Source of the DNA: Mastigias papua
Taxonomy: Eukaryota > Cnidaria > Scyphozoa > Rhizostomeae > Mastigiidae
Length of the DNA stretch: 64,000 bases
Reading direction: 5' to 3'
Assembly (NCBI GenBank): GCA_964019165.1
Contig: OZ025283.1
Coordinates: 2,797,501 to 2,861,500, forward strand
Shown here: positions 1 to 11,266 of the stretch, in pieces
Numbering within the stretch: the stretch's first letter is position 1
Layout: each line of letters starts with the position of its first letter
Position numbers and translations under genes: made by a program
Notes under the pieces: generated by a model
What the model saw: only the letters and a program-made list of their open reading frames with translations
What the model was told of the DNA's origin: nothing
Database searches by the model: none

Positions 1-770
1 TTGCGGCTCTATGGTATACACCACTTGTATAGGATATAACCAATGTATGGCCTATGCACCCCTATATGCACCCCTATATGCATGGTAGGTCTCTTTAGGC
101 ATGATACATCGAAAATCATGCGGATTTTTGGCAGAAATTAACAAAGGTGATCGACTTGATACGAAAACCTGAATTAAAGTAAAAGGAGACACAAATTGTG
201 CACTTTTCCACATGTCGCCACTATACAGTGTACACCACTTGCTTTGGATATAAAGAATGTATGGTCTATATGCCCCTGTATATATGGTATGTCTCGTTAG
301 GCAGAATAAAGAACAACTATTGGCGATTTTGAACCCAACTTAATCAAAGTGGCCGATTGCACAAGAGAACATCGATAAAATGGAAAAGAGAAACTAAGTG
401 TGCATTTTTATACACTTCACCACTATACAGTATACACCACTTGCTTTGGATATAAACAATGTATGGTCTATATGCCCTTTTATGCATGGTATGTCTCTAT
501 AGGCAGAATAAATAAAAAATCTTCGTGATGTTCTGCTTAAAGTAATCATAAGAATACATTGATAACATTGAAAGGATACACCAACTGTGCATTTTTCCAC
601 GCTTCGCTGCTATACGGTATACACCAATTGCATAACATATAAACAATATATGGCCTATGTGCCCCTATATGCATGGTATGTCTCTTTAGGCAGAATGAAT
701 AGAAAATGTTCACTGTTTATGGCTCACAGTAATCAAAGTGGTCGATGTCATTAGAAAGCATCGATAAAAT
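1..770. repeat. Tandem repeat, ~200-bp unit, four diverged copies
   Basis: The phrase TATACACCA followed by a 'TATGGCCTATATGCCCCTATATGCATGGTATGTCTC'-like stretch recurs near 17, 231, 433 and 620, so the period is roughly 187-214 bp. Each unit continues with a conserved 'AATCAAAGTGG..CGAT' and 'CATCGATAAAAT' segment. The copies differ by substitutions and small indels, so the array is old. The window edge cuts the first copy, so the array may extend further left. No coding potential is seen. Confidence 0.7.
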
Positions 771-1095
771 TGAATGCGAATGCCTATTTGCATGGCAGCA
801 CCTATTTGCATGCCTCTTTCTCGAGCCCCTATTTGCATGGTCTCGCACTGAACTACACTTGAACAGGCTGAGGGAAAGAAAGCTCTCCCTAAAACAACTC
901 AGTGAAATGTATTTTTTCTGTCACAAAGAGGGAAACTAGGAAGAGGGTTTGTTACTTGCAAGGGCACTTTTCAGAGGATGATGATCTGGTCACCCAGTCC
1001 AATTTAGATGCATTGAACTTGTTTAAAACAGATTTGAAGAATTATCAAATATCACATCCAGAAATAAAAATGGGCATGCTTACTGTCCTCAGTCA

Positions 1096-2590
1096 GGACC
1101 AGCAGACATTTATAATGGTGCATCAATATCACAGCCACCGATTAATGATTGTAGTAGCAGCTTGAGCACATGTAGGGGTGCTTGTAGCAGACTCCAGAAA
1201 TGGATAGAATTTAAAGCGAATCTTATAGTTTCAGGCAAAAAGTGCCAAGACATTTTTTCAACAACTAACAAACAAAGTGATGATGAAAAGTGGTTTGACG
1301 TTAGAATAGGTAGGATAACAGGCTCAGTTGTGGCAGAATTTTAAACAGTTCCCGCATATTTCCAAGATCAATCGTAAAGTTTAGTCTATGTAGCAAAGTC
1401 ACAACTGCAGCAGTGCAAATGGGAAAAGAATATGAAAAGCAGCTTTCAGTAAGGTAGACAAAACCACAGCTTGACTTTACCTGGCAAAGAAGTAACACTT
1501 CAGCCAGCTGGATTTCTTAAGCCCAGTTTCCACTTAAACGAATTCGGTCGATTCGATCGAATCGATCGATTTGGTGCATGCGCAGTTCCTAAAAATGTGG
1601 ACTCCCCTTCGACCGCCGTCGATCGAATCGATCGATAGAGAAGTTCAACTGAGTTGAACTTTTCCATCGATCGATAATCCCCTGACCAATCAAATTGTAG
1701 AGAACAGCATGACTACAATAGGAAAGTATGTTAATGTGTCAGAAAGATCATACCTAAGGAAGTGACTCAATCTGTTGTTCACAGATTACTTCAACTTAAA
1801 CTTTTTCGTCTAACTACCGAAAATGTCAACTATCTCAAACGGAGTATTTGCCTACTTTAGTATTTCTTGGGGCTTCTAGTGCTAATAACGTCTCGTATTT
1901 TTGCGGCATCATTCTAATTTGTTGGTAAAACAACATTTCGTCAACAACTTGCATTTCTTTAGATAAATTCAAGTCATATCTAAAAAGCTATGGAAAGCTA
2001 ACTCCGCCAAAAATAGCTTATATTCTTCCCTACTTTTTACTAAAAGTACAATTATTTATGTGCTTCTTGTTTCGATAGAAAAGTTAAACCCTGTCTGATC
2101 GATTCGGTCGAATCGATCTATTCGTTTCAGTGGAAACTGCCAGCCCTCTCGACCGATTCGATCGAATCGATCGATTCGACCGCATTCGTTTAAGTGGAAA
2201 CCCGGCTTAAGTCATCCACAGAAAGGTAAGCTTGGTGCATCTCCAGATGCTGTTGTAGTGCAGGCAGATGGCTCAAAAGGATGCATTGAGCTAAAAACGA
2301 CAGAATCTTGTCGGCACAGTGCCATTACTGGTGCAGCCACACAGAGTAGTTTTTGCCTAAAATCCAGTGAAGCAGGCACAATGGGCTTAAAATAAAATCA
2401 TATTTATTACCACCAGTGCCAGCTACAGCTCTATGTTGGTAGTGACATGTTTAGTTTTTGTGACTTTGTAATAGCGATTTCAACAGATATTTTTGTTCAA
2501 AGGATAGGAAAGGACCATAAATGGATAAAGGAGAATATCCCAAAGCTTGAATCATCTGTACATTTTGTGAATCCAATAAGGTACTTGCAG
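1096..2590 (+). pseudogene. YqaJ-type recombinase/exonuclease domain gene, broken
   Basis: Fragments in order on the plus strand match the YqaJ (lambda-exonuclease-like, PD-(D/E)XK) fold. WFDVRIGRITGS (about 1291-1330) is the domain start; AAVQMGKEYEKQL (about 1405-1445) is the helix after it; LGASPDAVV (about 2231) and GCIELKTTE (about 2281) are the catalytic D and ExK motifs; YYHQCQLQLYV and WIKENIPKLE (about 2403-2550) form the C-terminal part. The pieces lie in different frames with stops between them, and a MITE splits the gene. In many invertebrates YqaJ domains follow SWIM zinc fingers in large families or sit in transposons; a SWIM exon lies 7 kb downstream but need not belong to this gene. 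Non-functional. Confidence 0.75.
1521..2206. mobile_element. 686-bp MITE with TTAA target duplication, inserted in the YqaJ gene
   Basis: TTAA stands directly outside both ends (1517-1520 and 2207-2210). The termini are inverted repeats: the left starts GCCCAGTTTCCACTTAAACG and the right, reverse-complemented, starts GCCGGGTTTCCACTTAAACG. Both run into arrays of TCGATCGA/TCGATTCGAT repeats, which recur at about 1618-1640, 1665-1676 and 2095-2185. There is no ORF. A TTAA duplication is typical of piggyBac and Kolobok; I cannot assign the superfamily from the termini. Confidence 0.8.
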
Positions 2591-2900
2591 TGGTCACATG
2601 ACCATTACGTAATCTCGATTATGATTGTCCAATTCAGTCTGGTGGGCAAAACACCTTGTTACAAAGAAAGGCAATGTCTGAACTGCAAGTAGTTGGCTGT
2701 GAATAGCTGAGCCACTGCTATCATTCACCGGTAATTTGTCAAGTCGTAAGTAATTTCTAAACATCTCAGTTCACATACTATTTCATTCACATTGTATCAG
2801 CATTTTCTCATGCAAACAAAGGACTTTGAATGCGTTTATGAGTTCCACTTTTAACCCCTCAAAGTCAATCAAGTCTAGGAAAGCATGATCACAGTCGTGG

Positions 2901-3220
2901 TCAATAGCTTGATAATAACTCTTGGAGCCTGTCTAGGACCTCACCAACCCTCACTTCCTTAATCACAACTGCAATCTTGTACATTTCAACATTATTTGCG
3001 GTCAACCTTGATTGGTTAGGAACTTCAGTAACATCGCACTGCTTGTATGTTGTCACCACAACCAAAGCTTTTCTTGGTACAATGTTTCTTCCATCTCTAC
3101 ACTCAACATGTGTTTTGCCAGCATGGACTGTTGGGGGAGAGGGTGTTGCATAATACAGTTTGCCACCGGGAACTTTCGTAGCACACCCCATTGCTTCTAA
3201 CTTGAGAAATAAATTCTCAT
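2901..3220 (-). other. Unrecognised open stretch of about 107 codons, next to the gypsy relic
   Basis: On the minus strand an open frame runs from about 3220 to a stop at 2901, with an internal methionine at 3191 (MGCATKVPGG...). It is rich in V, K and charged residues and shows no motif I recognise. It lies just downstream, in minus-strand sense, of the decayed gypsy reverse transcriptase and could be retrotransposon sequence, a host exon or chance. Function unknown. Confidence 0.2.
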
Positions 3221-3375
3221 GAATTTGACATTTGCACTATTCCCTTGGTGAATCACCCGAGAGAAGCACATGTTTTGGTTGCATATTGCAGAATGTTGAC
3301 AAACTAAACTTTTCATTGACTGTCAGTCATGCTTGTTCCAATCACATGAACATATCTCCCAGCTCTGACTATATA

Positions 3376-4160
3376 CAGTCAAACTCGCATAAGTCGGAGT
3401 CGCATAAGTCAGATTTTTTACAAGTCAGATAAATTTACGCAGTCCTGGTCTGCTTCCTACAAATCCTATACTTTTTATATGTGTCGGATTTTATAAGTCG
3501 GATATTTGCGTAAGTCGGAGCATTTGTATCTTATATCACATCGTGTAAGTCAGATGTTGATTTTGATGTTCAATAGAGCTGAGAGAAATATGCAGAATGG
3601 TACATGTTATGTCTCGACTTCCAATATCAACTGGAGTAGAGGGGTAGAAGATGGAGAAGCGAAAAGTAAGAACAAGAACGTACAAAGAAAAGGTTGAGAT
3701 TTTGACATATATTGAAGAACACCCTGGTGCAAAGAAGAAGGATATCGCACAGATATTCACAATGTCAACCAAAACATTGTCTGATGTGATTAAAGCAAAG
3801 AAAAAATCATGCAAGCTTTGGCATCTGGTACCTCTGCCTATGCAGAAGAACTAATGGCTCCGGCAACCAGGATAGAACAACTGCTAATTAGGGAAATGAC
3901 AAAATGTTTGAACCAAGCAACAATAAGTGGCTATTTCAAATAAATATTATTATGTTATAATAAATATTATTATTGTTGGTTTTGAAGTGACAGCTGTCAT
4001 TAAAATCTTTAGCTTTTTACTCTTTATATCCTCTGCTACATCGGAAATTACCTGACTACGTGAAAGTCAGAAAATATCTGACTTACGTGTAAGTGGGACT
4101 TCGCATAAGTCAGACTACTTTGCCTGGTCCGAATCTATCCGACTTACGCAAATTTGACTG
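3376..4160 (+). mobile_element. Tigger/pogo-type DNA transposon relic, 785 bp, TA target duplication
   Basis: TA flanks both ends (3374-3375 and 4161-4162). Terminal inverted repeats begin CAGTCAAACTCGCATAAGTC on the left and CAGTCAAATTTGCGTAAGTC on the right, followed by internal repeats of the 'cataagtcggag/gacttacg' motif. Inside is the start of a Tigger transposase joined by a large internal deletion to its last codons. The element sits within the reverse-transcriptase gene, directly after the YVDD box, so it is younger than the gypsy copy. Confidence 0.88.
3651..3943 (+). pseudogene. Tigger transposase remnant (CENP-B N-terminal HTH plus C-terminal tail)
   Basis: ATG at 3651 opens KRKVRTRTYKEKVEILTYIE, the CENP-B-type N-terminal (Psq-like) helix-turn-helix, continuing with KKKDIAQIFTMSTKTLSDVI, the recognition helix region. 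The frame closes at 3854. In another frame, 3854-3943 reads MAPATRIEQL...LNQATISGYFK and stop, a typical Tigger C-terminal end. The central CENP-B DNA-binding half and the whole DDE catalytic domain are missing, so the product could bind DNA at most. This is the usual form of an internally deleted, cross-mobilised copy. Confidence 0.75.
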
Positions 4161-4163
4161 TAC

Positions 4164-4780
4164 TGCAATATCATCCACATACCCTGTTGCACGATCTTCT
4201 GCTCCTCTTATGAATCTATTGTCAACTAGTCTTTGACATGTTGCATGAGCATCTACTAAACCAAAAGGCATTGTAACAAAGTGCCATAGTTCACATGGGG
4301 CAATAAATATGTCTTCTCCTTTGACTCTTTGGATAATGGGATCTGCATATAGCCTCTAGATAGATCCAATGCTGTAAAGTACTTTGCTCCAGCCATCTTA
4401 TTTATTAAACCTTCAATCCTGGGTAAAGGATACATGTCTATTTTTGCCAACTAGTTTACTTCTCTAAAGTCTACGCATATACAGACTGCTTGGAAATCTT
4501 CCCTGGTGACCATGACAACTGGCTGTGCTCATTTGATTACAGACCCTGTGCTCCATCATTTTCAACTCTCTCTTTACTGCCTCTCTCTGTGCCCAGTGAA
4601 TTGGTTTAGCATTGCCCACATCTATTTTATGCTCAATCAGGCTGGTTCCTCCAGGTATATCATTCAACACACTTTGAATTCTTGCATCAGGTCTTTCAAC
4701 AGACATTTTTGTAGCTCAGTAAGCATGGGACTGACTTTAGGCTCTTCTGGTTCCTTCTCAATGGGGAACTGACTTTCATC
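4164..4780 (-). pseudogene. Gypsy reverse transcriptase N-terminal half, frameshifted and interrupted
   Basis: The minus strand from about 4780 reads through an acidic linker (SPMLTELQ) into the RT N-terminus (IEHKIDVGNAKPIHWAQR, REAVKRELKMMEH). After a frameshift it continues with IDMYPLPRIEGLINKMAGAK and YFTALDLSRGYMQIPL, which contains the first catalytic aspartate, then MPFGLVDAHATCQRLVD and finally YVDDI, the YxDD catalytic box, at about 4184-4168. The Tigger element begins eight bases beyond the box. A short RT-like remnant (SQSWE) resumes on its other side near 3345-3373. At least two frame breaks make it inactive. Confidence 0.8.
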
Positions 4781-4846
4781 ACATTTGCCACCATCTAACT
4801 CTCTTTCAGACCAAATTGACATGTATGTCATGTTTTCAGGTGTTTT

Positions 4847-6016
4847 CCATGATTTAAGCATGTTTATATGACAAATTTGTTGTCTCTTTCTTTTCATTCA
4901 TGTTGACTTCACAGATCAGATCTCCTATTTTCTTTTTGGTGATGTATGGGCCTTGCTATGCTGCATGCAGTTTCTTGTCACTTGAGGGTAAAAATACCAG
5001 AACCTTTTGCTCAACTTCTCATGATCTACTTCTTGTTTTCCCATTGTACCATCATTTCTGTCATTCCTGGGACTTTCCAAGGTTCTCTTATACTATGTCA
5101 GTACATCATCCCCACCCTTGTATTTGATCTCCCAGCTTCCTTTTAGTATATCCAATGGTCCTCTTGTGTTTCAGCCAAACAAAAGCTCAGATGATGAGAA
5201 TCCTGTTTATTCTTGAGGCACTCCTTTATATGCAAACAAGAGGTATGGCATCAATTTGTCCCATTCTATTGGATGTTCTTGTGCAAGCTTGTTTAGCATC
5301 TTTTTCAATGTGCCATTAAACTGTTCCATAAGACCATCTGTCTGAGGGTGATAGGGGCTTGTTTTAGTGTTTGAAGCCCTCAGCAGCTCAAATACACCTT
5401 GAATCAGATCTGCCATGAAATTGCTACCTTGGTCTGCAAGCACCTCACATGGAATACCAAACCAAGTAACACCTTGTACCACTACTTTGCTCGTAATTTC
5501 CGCATCAATATGTCTCACAGGAATTATCTCTGGATATCTTATGGCATAGTCGCAAATCACTAATAAGCATTTATTTCCACTGTTTGGTCTATCCTAAAGC
5601 CCATACAAATCCATTGCAATTCAACTGAATGCTTCTTCAATGACTGGCATTGACTGCATCTTTGCTTTGGAAACCCTTTTAGATGTCCTCTGGAACGTAG
5701 CACATGATCTGCAGTACTCTTTTACATCACGTGAGACACTAGGCGAGAAGAATCATAGCAATATTCCGCTTAATGTTTTCTTTGTACCCAAATGTCCTGC
5801 TAAAGGGATATCACGTGCCAGCTCCGAAACTTTCTTTCTATATTCTCTTGGCAACACCAGTTGATGAATCTCCTGCTGATTTTCTGGTTCTCCAAGCTTC
5901 AAAGTTGGCCTCAGCCATTCAAGTCCTTGGCTGGAAGATGCAAGGTCAAACAAAAACCCAGATGTCACCGCAAGATAAGTCCTTATATCATCAAAGAGAT
6001 AGGCAGTTATCCACAA
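4847..6016 (-). pseudogene. Gypsy integrase (zinc-binding, core and C-terminal tail), frameshifted
   Basis: The 6016-5753 frame carries the H-H part of the HHCC zinc-binding domain (VLPREYRKKVSELARDIPLA, then GHLG). After a frame break, the 5560-5207 frame carries the retroviral-type integrase core: ADQGSNF contains the second catalytic aspartate, SPYHPQTDGLMEQFNGTLK contains the catalytic glutamate, and WDKLMPYLLFAY follows. A third frame from 4897 has HINMLKSW, the usual end of gypsy integrases. The enzyme would join retrotransposon DNA to the host genome; this copy is inactive. About 170 bases between core and tail are not readable as one frame. Confidence 0.8.
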
Positions 6017-6099
6017 GTACTCATATCAGTTAGAGGCACAGAAAATGGGACTGCTGCTGCCATCCATTGTAAGTTCAGATGACCCCCTAGCTGGAATGA

Positions 6100-7930
6100 A
6101 GGCTCGCAGAATGTGCTCATCTCCAGCCAATCACAGACTTGAGGGTTGGTGGTGGTTTTCATGAAGAAACTGCAGTGGATGGTGGATTACTTTTTTACAG
6201 GTCTTTTGGATGATGGCACTCTAATTCTAGGATATTGTCTTCATATGGAATATCTATGTTTCTGCCTTGCAAGCATACTTCAAAATGACCTCAAAAAATC
6301 GTAAAGATCACTGGGATTCTCAACACATCTTCAAAAGTGGCTATGGCATTGCACATGGTGTTCCAGATATAATGTACTATTTGCTTGAATATTACAAGAG
6401 TTGTGACTGTTTGATTGAAGTTGACGACAACAAAAAAAGGCCAGTCTGAATAACATGAAGAAGATAATGACAATGCATATATAGAATATTCTGAGTATTT
6501 GATTGATCATCTATAGTTAGATATAACAACTGATGAAAAAAGTGCATTGCAAATGTTCTAACACATAGTTGATTTGCAATAGCCGAGCTTAAATCATGAA
6601 TTAGATATTTTCAGAAAATATTTCCACTATTTGTTGGCTGCTTACATATTTTCAATGCCTATACAATGGTGCCCTTTTGTGTGAACAGCAGACTTTGAGT
6701 TGCTGCTTTGGGGCCATTCTGTATCTTCAAAGTAAACTGAATGTTGAAGTAGCTACTCAGTGCTCACAAACAGACATATAAAGAAGGAAATATAGTTTAT
6801 GTTGCATGTCATTAAAGAAAATTTAATTTCTTTGACATCATTATTATATACTTATTTAAATGTCTGTCAGAGGCTACATTGACCTGTCAATTGATTGGGA
6901 CAGGTCCTTTGTTCCTGCAAAAAAGTCTACAAATATAGCTCTAAACACGTGTAGGGTTCCTAAGTACACAAACTTTGAGAATTTGGTTCTTGACTTTTCA
7001 AATTATAAGCAAATTAATGGAATTCATCTCCAATCTGCAAAGTCTACCTGAAGCAAAGCAGCATTTGTAATTTGAAAGGAAATCCAACACATCCTCATCT
7101 GCAGACTCAAATTCATCACTGATGCATTTCGTTAATGCATCTTGTTATTTTTCAGCTACATAAGAAGATACATATTTCATTCTAAGGTGGATCTTAACAA
7201 CTTTGAAAGTCTGCTACTACATAGTCACTATGATGTCCATTCATATTCCTATTCAAGTATGTGACCTGAATAGAAAGTACCTAGTGGGAAGTAGACTATA
7301 TGTTTTAGGGGTTTTTCCTAAAATGAAACAATGTACACCCTAACACAGTTATTCTACTTTTTAACACTTTCTTGGAGTTTCATTTCATCACTAGAATAAA
7401 GTATATACTGTCACGCTTTTTTTGTTTAGAGTAGTGGAGCACTGATTCTCATAATGACATTATTTGTAATTCAACAGATGTCTTTTCCATTGGTGGCTGG
7501 TGGGATTTTTTGTTGAGGGGGGAGGGCAAGGCTGTGAAAAACTTGGTGTGGTCCAATAAAAGTGTAGGAACCATGCCTTAGAAGTTGACATTAGATAGCC
7601 TTACCTCCAGAGAGTAAAATAATCATAGAAATGATAATGGCTAAAATAACAGATTTTATTGCTTAATCCTGTATTGAGAATCACAACTGTCAAAGGTCAG
7701 CATTTTCTTTTCTGCTATTTAGAGAAAAACCACTTCAATTACAATGTTTCTTGCCAAACTATTTCTATACTTGAAAGACTTCATTCCATGGACGTTAAAT
7801 AATATGAACTGTCTAGAATGATATATTTCTTGTCAGAAAAGTTTAAAGAGAATATACGTAATGCATGCAGAATCAGAAACTATCAATCATAGAGTACTGA
7901 TTTGTAATGTTTAAGTGATATATAGATTCC
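6100..7930. other. No gene recognised
   Basis: A/T-rich sequence with only short open frames (for example 6267-6449 and 6860-7051) that show no domain and no codon pattern I trust. Nothing palindromic or repetitive stood out. Confidence 0.5.
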
Positions 7931-7934
7931 CGAG

Positions 7935-8760
7935 CTACTTAAAACGAAATTTAGCTCTTCTATTCTTGAGCTGGGCGGACATATCAGTCACATTTTGATT
8001 GAAGTCAAGTGAATCTCTAGTAAGGGCCTTCTTTATGGAAAGCATTGCCAAAGCATTCAGCCTTTCCTCAGACACAGTTTTTCTGAAGGAAGTTTTCACT
8101 CTCTTTAGAGTTGAGTTGAGAACGCCTCTCTGCTTCACAAGATGTCATTAGAACCATAATAATGGCTTTCAACAAAAGTACAGTTTTTAGAGACAGTTTC
8201 AGCTAGGTTACTTTCAGTAAGAAGTTGAATTGATGGAACTGCTCCACAGCACTGCCTAAATTCTGGTGTGCTATGAATTACAGAGAGCTGAGAATGTAGC
8301 TTGGTTTCAAGAACAAAAGGAAATGATGTTGCATCACTTTCTACAGCTTTGGTTGGGAAGCATTGCTCAACATTTGGAAATTAACTACTCAAAAAGAGTG
8401 GCTGCAGCAAGATGTCCAGGAACTTCAAACCTAGAACTAGATTGTGATACTAAAATATCACACACTTCCATCAATATCATTGACATTTCCTCATTCACAA
8501 CACAAGAGTTAGTCTGAAAGATATCTGGGATTTTTTCCCTAACATTGTGCTGCTGTAACAATGCAAAAGGCCATTTGCCTCACAAACACTAGCTTTTTCC
8601 TTCTTCCAGGTATTTTTTATCAGCATAAAGCACTCGTTAAAGTCATTCTTATGCTCAAAGACAGTAGAAATAAGTCTACTTTCAAAATTCCACCTGGTCT
8701 GCACAGATCTAGGAATTTTCATGGCAACAGTAGCATCAAGGCATGACACTCTGTTTGTAG
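7935..8760 (-). pseudogene. hAT-family transposase relic (C-terminal half, ZMYM1/DUF4371 type)
   Basis: On the minus strand, 8749-8495 reads CLDATVAMKIPRSVQTRWNF, followed by an FEHKNDF helix, as in the region before the dimerisation domain of ZMYM1-like hAT proteins. Short fragments follow in other frames between about 8490 and 8150. Then 8138-7935 reads EERLNALAMLSIKKALTRDS and DFNQNVTDMSAQ, the end of the hAT C-terminal dimerisation region. No N-terminal zinc finger or first catalytic aspartate is visible, so this is a truncated, frameshifted copy. It is separate from the larger hAT copy at 20.3-23.6 kb. Confidence 0.65.
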
Positions 8761-9329
8761 AGTGAGAGAAGAAAACAGAAAATGCTGTAGGTGTGCAGAA
8801 AATACTCTAACTCCTGGTTTATACTACGTATTATCGCCAAAGTGAAGTCAATTCATGACATGAAAAAGTTTAAGTTTACATTAAATGTGGCTGAAATACA
8901 CAGTATGAAACCAAACATGAATACACCACTTCAATGAACCGTGGCCTCGGTTTCAAATTGAGACCGGGTGCTAGCTCGGCATGAAAGAAACCTCGCCAAG
9001 CTCGAAACAACAAATGCTTTCTCTGCAATTTTAACGGTGTTTGGAAATTGGAACTGCGATATATTCTTGGTTTACTTCATTATCTGTTGATTGTTTTGTA
9101 GCCTATTAACTCAGGAACAGTTGTTTTAAAAACTTATACAAGTACTTAGCTCTGATAGGCTGCAGAAAATTTCGAAAAACATGGACCTTGAAATGATTTC
9201 GACAATGAAAGTGGAAGAGCTCAAGAACTTCCTTTGTCTCTGCGATTTGACATTGACTGGTGTTAAGAATGTAAACAACGTTCTAGTAAATAACCTTTTT
9301 GGTAAACATCTTTTGTACAAAGTTTAACA

Positions 9330-9445
9330 TTCACACCTATATTGTTGTAAACATATTTTTGTAGAAAACTTTATTGTAAACACCTTTTGTTTGAAGTTGA
9401 AAGTTGACACCTACATCGTGGTAAACATGTTTTTGTAGCCGTATT
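9330..9445. repeat. Short direct repeat (~75 bp period)
   Basis: 'ACACCTAYATYGTKGTAAAC' followed by 'ATRTTTTTGTAG' appears twice, near 9333 and 9409, each preceded by an 'AGTT..A..TT.ACACC' stretch. This is a local duplication upstream of the SWIM exon. Confidence 0.5.
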
Positions 9446-9713
9446 TAAAAGTAAACAAGAGGAACAAATTATCAAGCAACATTATAGATTTTACTATAAA
9501 TTCAGCTCGCAAGTACATGATTCTCACTTAGATTTTATAGTTCTTTGTGAAAGTTAATATTGTGTTAGTTCTAGATTGGCACTTTGTCTTTCTCATTGCT
9601 GATTTCTGCTGAAAAAAATAACAACTGGCAAAAAACGAACTGGTTGCAGAGTGTTTGTTGCCGTGGAAAATGATATACCTGTTGTAAAAACAGCAGAAGA
9701 TATTGAAAAGGAG

Positions 9714-10234
9714 ATGGCTGCTTCCTATCAAGATAAACTTATACTTGAAGATGGGGTAAGTATGCCCGACCCATTCAAACTTGAAACTGGTTGGTTGAAA
9801 GAAGAAGAAGGAATTAAATGTTGGCCACTGACATTATACGCAGACATTTTTAAGTTGTTGGCTTTTCACCCCAGTGAACTATCAAGTAAAGACCTGAATG
9901 ATTATAAAGCTTCCAAGGCCTATAGTTACCACTCACAAGGATGGGTATCACCTTTAGACTTTCATACTATTAGTGGCAGCAGCAAGTATTGTGTTCTTAA
10001 AGGTACATGCAGGCCAGCTCAGAGAATAAACGATATACCACACAAGCTGTGGGTTTACATTCAAAAGCAAAGTGGAAAAATAGTTTCATCCCATTGCACA
10101 TGTATGGCAGGGATGGCTCAGACCTGCAACCATGTTGCTGCTGCTTTGTTTCGTCTGGAAGCCACTTACCCTAATGCTGATCCTTACCCTGCACAAAATC
10201 CTAACACTGACCCTATCCCAAACGCTATGTATTG
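9714..10234 (+). CDS. SWIM zinc-finger protein, probable single exon
   Basis: The frame is open from about 9651. The first ATG in this frame is at 9714 (MAASYQDKL). The key motif near the end is CTCMAGMAQTCNHVAAALFRLE, which fits the SWIM zinc finger CxCx(n)CxH (C-x-C, then C-x-H in TCNHVAA). The upstream part (MPDPFKLETGW, SELSSKDLNDYKASKAYSY, LKGTCRPAQR) matches my memory of large SWIM-domain families in cnidarian, mollusc and sponge genomes. The frame stops at 10238, but a perfect splice donor, G|GTAAGT, sits at 10234/10235, so the ORF end is probably an exon end. Such proteins often carry YqaJ downstream; I found no such exon in the next kilobases. It may be a live gene, a transposon gene or a relic. 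Confidence 0.6.
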
Positions 10235-10514
10235 GTAAGTAGTACCACACGTGTAATCGTTTGTTTCCACTCTCTTTGCTGTAAGGAGTAATGTCGTATA
10301 GAATTTAGGGCTATTTGGCTGTTACCCTAAACTGCACATCCGCCACCTTCAACTGACAAGAACACTGTTGAAGGTAAATGGAAAGTTGTCAAGCGACAAA
10401 GGACTCACCTGAAAGACGTTAAACAATGAAGCTCCTTGTCCAAATGGTAAACTCTCAGGACTGTAGCGAAGCAAAGACTGACTGAAACTTACGTGTGCAT
10501 ACTGTTATGGCAAA

Positions 10515-11263
10515 GGGCCCGTGTACACGAGCTACTTTTCTAAATAGTTGAAGGGATTAACGAGCTAGCACCTTCAATTTCCCGTGTACATGATCTTTTG
10601 TAGACATTCTACCAGCTAAACTTTTTGGTGAGGATGAAAAGGGCCACTTAAGTAGTACTGGAATGCTTGCGAGCATCCTAATGCTAATCCGTCTTTTGTT
10701 TTCTCGGTGATACATGTCAACATGGATTAAATGTTGTTTTCTTTCTCTGTTACTTGTTGTACAAGCAAGATGTCTGACGAAGAGGTTTTTATGCTGTTAG
10801 TTATAACTGTATATTTATTACGACAAAATTGACAGTGTTCATTGCAAAGAACAATGATTTTTGTTGCTGAATATATTGGAATACATAAGTTTTAGGCTGA
10901 GTCATGTAGAGGCTTGGATCCTGAGATTCTTCACAAAATTCTCCATCATGAGACCCCAAATTTTCGTTTTCAGAATAATTCTGATTTACAAATCATCTAT
11001 AACAAGCCATTTTGATAACAGAAGTTACTCATGTATTCACGCGGTAGATGAAAGCAATCGTGATTCAGATAACTCTTTCAGTCAGAAAAACAGGCACGTG
11101 ATAAGAAAGGCAATTATCAAATCAATCATCGAGGTTACGATTTGTTCTGGTGTTTCTTGAAGTGACTTCAGACAATTTGTAGCCGGAAACATTGGCATTT
11201 GGACATTACAGCAGTACTCCCCACTGTTTTAGGATGAAGTTTTGGTCTCATGTACATGGGCCC
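10515..11263. mobile_element. Putative 749-bp inverted-repeat element (GGGCCC termini)
   Basis: The left end reads GGGCCCGTGTACACGAGCTA; the right end, reverse-complemented, reads GGGCCCATGTACATGAGACC. AAA lies outside both ends (10512-10514 and 11264-11266), a possible 3-bp duplication, though a run of A is weak evidence. A second partial copy of the terminal motif (CCCGTGTACATGATC) lies near 10582. The interior has an open frame (10861-11160) with no recognisable domain. Superfamily unknown. Confidence 0.45.
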
Positions 11264-11266
11264 AAA

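Larger units (their letters stand above)
3340..6090 (-). mobile_element. Decayed Ty3/gypsy retrotransposon fragment with integrase upstream of RT (Gmr1-like order)
   Basis: On the minus strand the order is integrase zinc-binding region (6016-5753), integrase core (5560-5207), integrase C-terminal tail with HINMLKSW (about 4850), a linker of about 60 codons, then reverse transcriptase (about 4780-4164). Most Ty3/gypsy elements have RT-RNaseH before integrase; integrase first is the Ty1/copia-like order described for the Gmr1 group. The RT sequence itself is gypsy-like (YPLPRIEGLI, LDLSRGYMQIPL). Several frameshifts and stops are present, no LTRs were found, and a Tigger relic splits the RT. 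Confidence 0.75.

Noticed and set aside
1..770. CRISPR-like array
   Set aside because: The repeated unit is a continuous ~200-bp tandem repeat with no short repeat/unique spacer pattern, and the genome is eukaryotic.
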